Source: Parastagonospora avenae f. sp. tritici 18332-5 | Lineage: Eukaryota; Ascomycota; Dothideomycetes; Pleosporales; Phaeosphaeriaceae | NCBI GenBank assembly: GCA_022559985.1 | Contig: JAFJTR010000025.1 | Span: 124,001-188,000 of the forward strand | Direction: 5' to 3' | Length of the DNA stretch: 64,000 nt | Part shown: piece by piece, positions 57,100 through 64,000 of the stretch | Layout: every line of letters starts with the position of its first letter | Numbering within the stretch: the stretch's first letter is position 1 | Notes under the pieces: generated by a model | Told to the model about the DNA's origin: nothing | Databases searched by the model: none | Seen by the model: only the letters and a program-made list of their open reading frames with translations | Made by a program: the position numbers and the translations under genes

Positions 57100-58047
57100 C
57101 TACAACCAGTTTCCCATCCACTCCAAAACCTGCCTCTCCGCCTCCTCCAAACAACTCCTCTCCCCCTCATCATCCGGATTCCCCCTAACCGCAAACCCAT
57201 GCCGTCCCGGCTCATACCTACGATGCTCGATCTCCGGCACCCTCTTTCCCCTCGTCCTCTCCTCCTCATGAAACTTCTCAATCTTGCCTCTCGTCGCATA
57301 ATTCACCGCAATATCCTGTGCGCCCCAGCCGCAACTCATCGGCACAACCAGCTCCGTGATATCATCCGGCAGCACCATGTTACTAGGGTGCAACGCGACC
57401 ACAGCGTCAATCAATGGCGTGGCAGTCTCATTGATGGAGATTCGGTGCTGCGCCATGCCGGCGCGAATGGCGTAGCGCCCGCCCCAGCAGAAGCCCACCA
57501 TGCCGATTTTCTTGTCGGGCGTTGCGCGGCGGAGTGAGCTGAGGAAGTCTATGCATGTCTTTTCGACGTCGGCGTGCTTGTGGCGCGTTCGCCACATGAT
57601 GAATGTGGGCATGCTGGCGAGGATGCCGGTGTATTTGGCGAATGTGGATTGCGCGGCTGCGTCGACGGGGAGGAGGGCGTCGGCGACTTTGAGGTCGACT
57701 GAGTCGCCGTGGAAGAAGTCTGGGAGATAGACCTGGGGAGGTAAGTGTGATTACACGTCTGGAAAGGGGAGAGGTGGCTTACTAGCCATTGTTCGCTGGC
57801 AGCATAGGAGTCGGCGATGAGTTTGTTGTTGGGGAGTTTGAGACCGAAGATGTCGGAGTATATTACGATGATGCCGCGGGGATTGGTGCGGTTGCCGATT
57901 ACGTATGTGTTGAGGCCGTGGACGAGTTCTTCAGTGCCTTTGGGTTGGCCGGAGTGTATGGTGCCCTGGTTCGTGGTGAACTTAGATGGAGGTTAAGTGA
58001 ATGTTGAAGCGTACTTTGATGCACTCAGAACATGATGAGTCTGTCAT
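57100..58047 (-). CDS. Dienelactone hydrolase family protein
   Basis: Alpha/beta-hydrolase of the DLH family, cytosolic, acting on lactones or related esters in aromatic breakdown or detoxification. Three exons (58047-58015, 57965-57783, 57732-57100) give 282 aa; the tiny first exon (MTDSSCSECIK) joins GTIHSG, the usual family start (CxxC-x-KG). The nucleophile motif GFCWGGRYA has Cys as in true DLHs; a later Asp (GWGAQDIAVN) and His (GRHGFAVRG) complete the triad. The substrate is not evident. Members of this group are often called AIM2-like in fungi. No pathway neighbours. Confidence 0.9.
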
Positions 58048-58808
58048 GGCTGGCAAAGGCAGAGAGTCACAACAGAGAAGAAAGATAGCAGATGATTGAA
58101 TCGATGCGTGTCGAATAAGAGAGGATCTATCGCGTACTTATACCTTCAAGATCTACCACGCTTACCACCCTCTAGTCCTCGGAGTTACGCCTTATCGGAG
58201 CCGAGGAAGACGGCAGCCTCAAGCCATTGGTTTACACGTTGTCGGGCCTCTAAGACACAGCCATTCGACCAGCCATGATATCGAGCCCTCTGCCATAAAT
58301 GCCCAGATGCTGTCGAGCACATGAGCGCACCGGGCGTTGTAACAAGGATAGTCGCGCATTGAGCCGCAATAAGCTTAGCGCTTACTTCTCAAGCATTAGT
58401 GCGCGTGAAATAAGGCCCAGACTGCGCAACGTCTTCGAGGCTATCCAGCTAGATGTCTGCGCAGCTCGAATGCAGAATACTGAGAAACGAAGATGTCAAA
58501 AATTCTTTATGCACATACCTCAAATTCTCTGCGCAGTCCTGACCAGCAACAAGCCGTGCCGAATGGCAATGACCTCCTCAAGCCACATTAGCGCAAATAG
58601 CGCGAGCTGATGGTTCATTGTGCTTTGTATTCCGCTTCACTAACCAAAAAGCGTCGTTCTCGTGTTGAAGACAGACTGATACAGACCCACGAATGTGTCG
58701 GGCCTGTACGGAGTTGTGCTAGACTTTCCGGCGCGCAGATCTCATTGGATGACGCTGGAGCGTAATTATTGGGGAGACACGATTGAGGCGAGGCATTTTA
58801 GTTGGTGG
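58048..58808. other. Intergenic region
   Basis: About 760 bp with no frame that I would support as a gene and no recognised repeat. Confidence 0.3.
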
Positions 58809-59676
58809 TCATGAGTTTGTCTTTGCGGTGGGCTTCTTGGTGGTGGAGCTTTTGTGGGCGAGCATCTGCTTTCTTCTCTTGGTATGATCGGTTTCGTACA
58901 AGCAAGAACAGGATGGTGACGAGGGCTTCGTTGATGGAGACGTGGCAAGAAGAACGTCTTCCCTGGAGGTGGTTAGCTTCGGCGGCAGCAGCTGAGCTGG
59001 CGATATGAGACGGTTGAGTAGCCGGAGAAGTTGTGCGGCTTTGCATCCGGCTTCTCGAGGTGGTCTAACGGTCCCAAGTGAAGTTCGACATTTTATGCCG
59101 TCATCGAGCAAGAGGAACCCCAATTTGGGTCTGAAGAACGAGGCCCCTTTCATAGGCTTGAACCTCGTTCTTGTGGAGAGCTTGAGACCAAGCATCCTGA
59201 CAACACGGAGCTGGTATACCTTCGCTATCTCGGAATTCTCGAGCTGTCGAAGAGCGCATGCCATCGTTATAACGCTGTTGTATAGTCGGCTAGGCGTCGT
59301 AGTCTGCGATCCAGGCCAGCCTACCAAATGGCGGGGCATACAGTGATGTAAAGCCATACACGAGGTCGATTCGTTTTCCACATTCCAGATTCTCAACAAC
59401 CAGAGTATCCATGTCATCTATCAGTGTGAGCATGTCTCCAAAGCGATGTTTCCGCCTCGTAGTGAAGAGCGAGGTGACAGTGCTGGTGGAGTGATCGGAG
59501 CTTGGTAGTACTAGGTAGAAAATCTCCAGTCTTGCCAGCGTGCAAGTAAAGCACAGCACAGCCACCGCAGCCTCCACTGTGATCATGCAAGGCTGCAGCT
59601 CCGCCTTCCAAACTCCAAAACCCGTCACCACAAATGAACCTGCACCCAGTAATTATTTCGCGTAGAGTTTGCAACA
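58809..59676 (-). pseudogene. Possible HET-domain relic
   Basis: A minus-strand frame 59631-59290 reads protein-like and ends in CGKRIDLVYGFTSLYAPP then LAWIADYDA and a TAG. The following sequence continues in another frame as SRLYNSVITMACALRQLE up to 58809. The order 'R-x-D-x-(I/V)-Y, short gap, I-x-x-D-Y, x, L/V-Y' recalls the end of fungal HET (incompatibility) domains (RDKIYALLGL ... DYS ... VY). The N-terminal signature motifs of HET are not visible. I read it as a decayed fragment, with low certainty; the opposite strand has only a domainless frame. Confidence 0.25.
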
Positions 59677-60659
59677 TGATTTTACAATAAATCTACATGA
59701 ACCAACTGCACGTCGCTCGAAGTGTGCGCGCACATAATAAATGAAGCTACAGCATCAGCGCAAGGGATCTCAAATCGATGCAGAAACTCACTTGACGTTC
59801 AGGAATCTACCCTTTACGCGACTGTTGTACCTTGATACGGCTTACTGAAGCTCGAAGGTATCGCACCAGAGCACAATGCGCCTACTCAACGCCTGTATGC
59901 ATTCTCCGCGCCCGATTTTCAGAAGTGCAGCTGCAGCTTCTGGAGAGGTCGCGGCGGCGAAGGTAGCGTGGAATAGGGAACGGTATAGTCGCTCGATGTG
60001 ACATTAAATGGGAACTTGTAGAGTTCAGAAGATGGAGACTTACTCGCTGGTGTCTTGAGGATACAGAAGGCTTTCTCATATAAGATGCAATTGCTCTGGG
60101 CTATGGCTATTTCCTCTTAAAGCCGAGATGAAAGTGATGATGAAGGGGAGATCGAAGTGGCCAGAGCGGTCAGACTTTGCAAACAAGTAAGGAATTGGTG
60201 GAGCAGGCATGGCACTGCGAGATAATGAGAAGTAGCATATGTGAGCCATGCATTGTTGACTATGCGGAGCATTTCGAGAGCAGAATGCTGACATAGAAGA
60301 CGTAGCGTTTCGCTACGTATGCCGCGGCGGCGGTCACGTGAAGATGTATGAACATCTCATTCAGATGAAAGGCGGAAGGTCCGTGACAGCGTGGACTGGC
60401 ATGCTATGTAGCGCTGATATGCACATGCGTTGAGACATCCTCCTAGACACTTGCATGAGTTGAACAAGCTGCATCTCACCACGCATCCCCTCCGGTCTCC
60501 GCGGTCCCTTCCCATTCATCCACATCATATCTCGTGGGCTCGCCCAGTCACGCGCTCCAACTCCCGCAAACCCAACTCAGACGTCTGGATTGGAAATTGG
60601 TTCTGGACATTCCCGCGCTCGTCAGCTTTAGGTATTAGAAGTCATCATGACAGACTTAC
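59677..60659. other. Intergenic region
   Basis: About 980 bp. The 3' end of the BTB/zinc-knuckle gene may extend into the right side of it (to about 60590), but I found no in-frame exon there. Nothing else seen. Confidence 0.3.
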
Positions 60660-61737
60660 CACATATCTATGACCAGTCGCGTTGCAGTTTCGGCATTTGA
60701 CCTTGCTCCAGTCTTTTGGCTCAGGACAGTTACGCGTAAGATGTCCCTCTTGCTCGCAGTTGTAGCAAGTGACGTAGCCCCAAGGCCTATGGTCTGGGTA
60801 GGTGACAAATAGATGACCTTCTTCACCACAGCGGCGGCAACTGATGGGGGTTGGGGTATGCGCATGTCTAGAGATAGTATTAGCTCGATTATCCATCACT
60901 TATCGACTTCCATAACTCACTGAGCGGACGTAAGGATTGGACGTGGTTCCAACTCTTGGTGGTCATGATAGTTCTCGCAGAAATTTTCTGCCTTGTCCTT
61001 AATCCATAGATGCGTAGATACCCGTTCCAGCTCTTCAGCGCCTCCGGAGACAATTTGGCGCTCGCGGCAAGCCTCGAAGAGGTCTATGATGAAGTCTTTC
61101 GGTTGAAACTCTCGGTGAAGTAGCCAAGTTGCGAAGTTGTGCGATTCCAACAGGAGGTCTATATGGAGATTTCGTAGTGGTGAGTGTTCAGTGGTACTAT
61201 TGTACATGTGAGCCGTATGTGCAAGATCAACCTTCCACTTCTAACCAATTGCATGAAATACAACTCGAGTACTCTATTTTTCAGCGGTTGTACCATGTGA
61301 AAATTGGCGAAAGTGTTAACTTCCATCATCTTGGCAATGGTCAAGAAAGAGTCTGCATTGCTGTAACTGTCAACGATAGAGCCAGTATGAACCCAACTGT
61401 AAAACATGGTGAACACGTTGAGCGATACATCGTTCAAGCTATGCCTGTTTGAGCCACCTTCCTTTAAAGGCCCATCGAGCAGATTCTTGAAGTAAGGCGA
61501 GTGGAAACAGAGCAAGCCTCAGTGCATTTGCAAATGCTTTTGACCAACAATTATGGTCATCATGCGGTCGAACACACTTCTGCATAATATTAGTGTAAAC
61601 TCCCCAGAGGATCAGGCTACACAAGACACGTACAGGGGCGGCTTTGGAGTAGGTTCTGAGCATGGTATCGATTCTGTGAGGGATAGGCGCTTGAGTGTCT
61701 TTGCCGCGTTTGCTGCCTCTTCTTCTTCCGAACCCAT
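60660..61737 (-). pseudogene. BTB/POZ plus zinc-knuckle protein gene, apparently broken
   Basis: Exons 61737-61634, 61579-61294, 61240-60921 and 60867-60660 join in one frame. Order: short acidic N-terminus (MGSEEEEAAN), BTB domain (MMTIIVGQKHLQMH, GLLCFHSPYFKNLLDG, LTIAKMMEVNTFA), a helical part (MYNSTTEHSPLRNL), then zinc knuckles: CRRCGEEGH without its last Cys, CYNCEQEGHLTRNC complete, CRNCNATGHRYV cut by the last donor. A TGA at 61521-61519 interrupts the BTB between MH and GLLC, where functional homologues have a residue such as Lys or Arg; no intron can remove it. The third knuckle's expected continuation (ECPEP, near 60613) is out of frame with any acceptor. Two lesions suggest a recent pseudogene. 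Readthrough or assembly error are alternatives. Confidence 0.6.
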
Positions 61738-62218
61738 CTCGCGTGCGGTGTCGTAATTGCGGCGTGTGCGTGTTGCGAGCGCGTTTGCTATCGTACAAAG
61801 ATCCAGCAGCACCCTATTCCCTCTACCTTGCGTACCGCAGGTTCTGAATGAGGTTGAAGAGTGTGGAGCTGCAAGCGTTGCGCCGCGGAGTTGAAAAAGG
61901 TGAGAGCCCCAACCACGCTAGTGTTCTTGGCAGCCACTCCGCCAGTCGACTCTGGCAAATCGGCGAGAACGGGAAAGCCAAATGACGCGATTCCCCTTGT
62001 ACATAAAACATATTCTCATACATCTACCTACGCATATACTCCATATTGCGTTCTCACATATCAAGACCCAGCGCCGGTATTCATTACCATTAGCTAGCAT
62101 GCCGTCAAACGCCAACAGTGAACTCATAAGGATATGTAATGCAAGAGGTATCAGACAGCGTATAAAAGATGCAAGTGGAGATGAAACGGACAAGCAATGG
62201 GAAGAGAGAGAGATAGGT
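61738..62218. other. Intergenic region
   Basis: About 480 bp between the BTB gene start and the Unc13-type gene stop. No gene or repeat seen. Confidence 0.3.
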
Positions 62219-64000
62219 CTACCGTCGAGGAATGCCGCCTAGACCCATGCCGCCGGTCATGCGGCCTCCGCCCGCGTTGAGAGATTGGCGGACTATGGCT
62301 TCTGCGGCCTGCGCAGCGGCGAGACGTTCCTATGTAGATGTGAGCTTTATGCTCAGAGTAAGGGGTGAATGTATGACGTACCTTCTGCCTGCTTCGGTCC
62401 TTCAAGTACCGCTCTGCCTCCGGCCTCATCCTCAATATCCTCAGAATCATGTCATCGTTGGGTTCAGCTTGTGCTTCCTTCCTCTTCTCCTCCTTTGCCT
62501 TCTTCATCGTACCCAGGTTCCTAGACAGCATGATGGTCTTGTGCTTGCGTGTTGGCATACCCACCAAGCCTGCCGCACCACCAAATTGATGGCCCATGCT
62601 AGCTGGGGCTGACATCCTGTTCATTCGAGCGTTCTGCTCCTGTGCTCTGCGTGCGCTGGCGGCAGCCATTGCCTCAGATGTTCGGATAAGATCCTCTGTT
62701 TGCTCAAAGTAGAAGAAGTTGAGGTTCTGGAGCTCGTGGTACTTGGGCGATTTGAGCACGTCGACAGGTACACCATCCACGTTGCCTTCCTCATCTGCGG
62801 CGTTGAAGAACTCGAACAACATCTTCAACCACTTGAATACGATATCGAGCTCTTGTTGAGTGAGTGGGCGCTGTTGTGATGGCTTATCAGATAGCGGCGG
62901 CACGAGCAGCGATTCTATCGTTGCTAGTGCTTCCTTCCACAATCGCGTCATGACCATGATCATTGCAGCATCCGTGAGTGTTTGCTTCATGATGGCGAAA
63001 TTATCGTCAAAGTAGCTAAAGAGCGGTACGAGTGCCTGGGAGACATCCTGCGGCGTAGGTCCCTGGATGACAGATTGAGGCCGAGCTGCTCGGAAGTAAT
63101 TTGTCACCGATGATACAGATATGCCCTTGTTTGTCAAGGCCCTCAACGTTCGCCGAGAGAGAATGTCGCTGATGACAGTAGATAGCTGTTTGAGTTAGTA
63201 AAGGTCTGGAGCGTTATTGCAAGAGGACCTACCTTATCTGTAATCTTCCGTGTCATGTCGCGCTCGGTCCTCTTAAGTGTCCTGAACGACTTGCCAAAGT
63301 AGAATTGAATGTCGTCTCGCTCACCCTCCATGCTCACTCGCAATAGCAACCGACCCTGCGTGTCAAGATCAAGCCAGTATTCACGTGGCATGTAATCTCT
63401 GAAATGTGATGGGTCCAGTTTGAGCGAGGTTCGCCCAACACAATCGTGGTCGCCGAGAGCATCCCAGTCCCAAATAGTCGCGACAATATTGAGTGGCCCG
63501 TTTGTAGTGATGTCGATTGATTCGTCCCATCGAGGGTTCAGGTTGCCATATATGACCCTGGTCTTCGCTAGTCGCTTTTGAAACTCATCGCCTAAAACAA
63601 CATAGGGATCACTAAGCCCATTGATGTCGCAAGCCTTGAGATCTTCAGCTTCGATGATCTTGATCGTGAACATGTAATTGTTGTTGCGAATGCGTTGTGT
63701 TGGCGGCGGGCCATGCTTGAGGATGACTTCCGCACACGCGTCGACACCAATCTCATGCTCGAGCTTGTCGAGCTGATGCATGGCGTACTCGATGTTGTTC
63801 AATTTGACAAGAGACTAATCTGTCAGCTTTGGAGACGTGGGAGCACAGGTCTGAACTCACCTCAGGGTAGAATTGGAATGGCTCGACTTTCTCTCTCTGC
63901 GTGTAGAGGTCTTTGGCCAAGGAGATCCATTTCTCTTGCCTCGTTTGACGAGCAGCTGCTTCTTGTTCGGGTGTCATGCGATCCATCTCTCTGCCAAACT
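62219..64000 (-). CDS. C2/MUN-domain (Unc13-type) exocytosis protein, 5' end outside window
   Basis: C-terminal ~550 residues of a fungal Munc13/Unc13 homologue, the group that includes S. pombe Ync13, which primes vesicle fusion at sites of growth and division. Exons: beyond 64000-63861, 63814-63233, 63185-62382, 62329-62219; introns of 46-52 nt. The C2 domain is clear (YMFTIKIIEAEDLKACD, GLSDPYVVL, LNPRWDESIDI, WDWDALGDHDCVG), with the calcium-site aspartates mostly present. The MHD2/MUN part follows (QALVPLFSYFDDNFAIMK, AALATIESLLVPPL-like). The end is Gly/Arg rich (GGMGLGGIPRR). The MDRMTPEQEA methionine near 63986 is internal rather than the start, since the frame is open to the edge. 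Confidence 0.9.

Overview
The window is nuclear DNA of a filamentous ascomycete (Pezizomycotina). Short GT-AG introns of mostly 42-60 nt interrupt the genes, intergenic regions are compact to moderate, and the gene set is fungal: a white-collar-2 photoreceptor partner, a Clr5-domain protein, the fungal oxidative L-rhamnose pathway, a Kre9-like surface protein, and fungal STAND-like and DUF7025-type AAA proteins. A Dothideomycete is my best guess from overall protein character, but I cannot prove it. I rebuilt exon structures by hand from splice signals and reading-frame continuity; every multi-exon model below closes in frame unless stated.

Layout, left part (1-20 kb): a 3'-truncated amidase of the acetamidase type and a divergent allantoate/pantothenate-type MFS permease; an aquaporin with a long charged N-tail; an MFS transporter with a ~480-residue disordered N-tail; mitochondrial ATP synthase subunit g; DEAD-box helicase Rok1; and a DHA1 drug-type MFS transporter. 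Two long gene-poor intervals (20.0-24.9 and 26.5-30.7 kb) flank a lone family 2 glycosyltransferase resembling the GT2 needed for hyphal growth on surfaces in plant pathogens.

Middle part (30.7-48.8 kb): L-rhamnose 1-dehydrogenase (LRA1) and a probable L-rhamnono-lactonase (LRA2) lie in tandem. They are followed by a Clr5-domain protein, RAD50, a divergently transcribed wc-2, a hypothetical protein, a microsomal cytochrome P450, a Ser/Thr-rich type I membrane protein, and a divergent GH47 alpha-mannosidase.

Right part (48.8-62 kb) looks like an accessory island. It holds a STAND/NACHT-like protein whose P-loop has decayed, an unclassified gene relic, a divergent AAA ATPase, an F-box protein without an in-frame ATG, a dienelactone hydrolase, a possible HET-domain relic and a BTB/zinc-knuckle gene broken by an in-frame TGA. 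The window ends in a conserved C2/MUN (Unc13-type) exocytosis protein that runs off the right edge. The most interesting points are the decayed STAND NTPase beside an AAA ATPase, the stop-free 48-nt intron inside the wc-2 GATA finger, the LRA1-LRA2 pair, and the variant DEGD box in Rok1.
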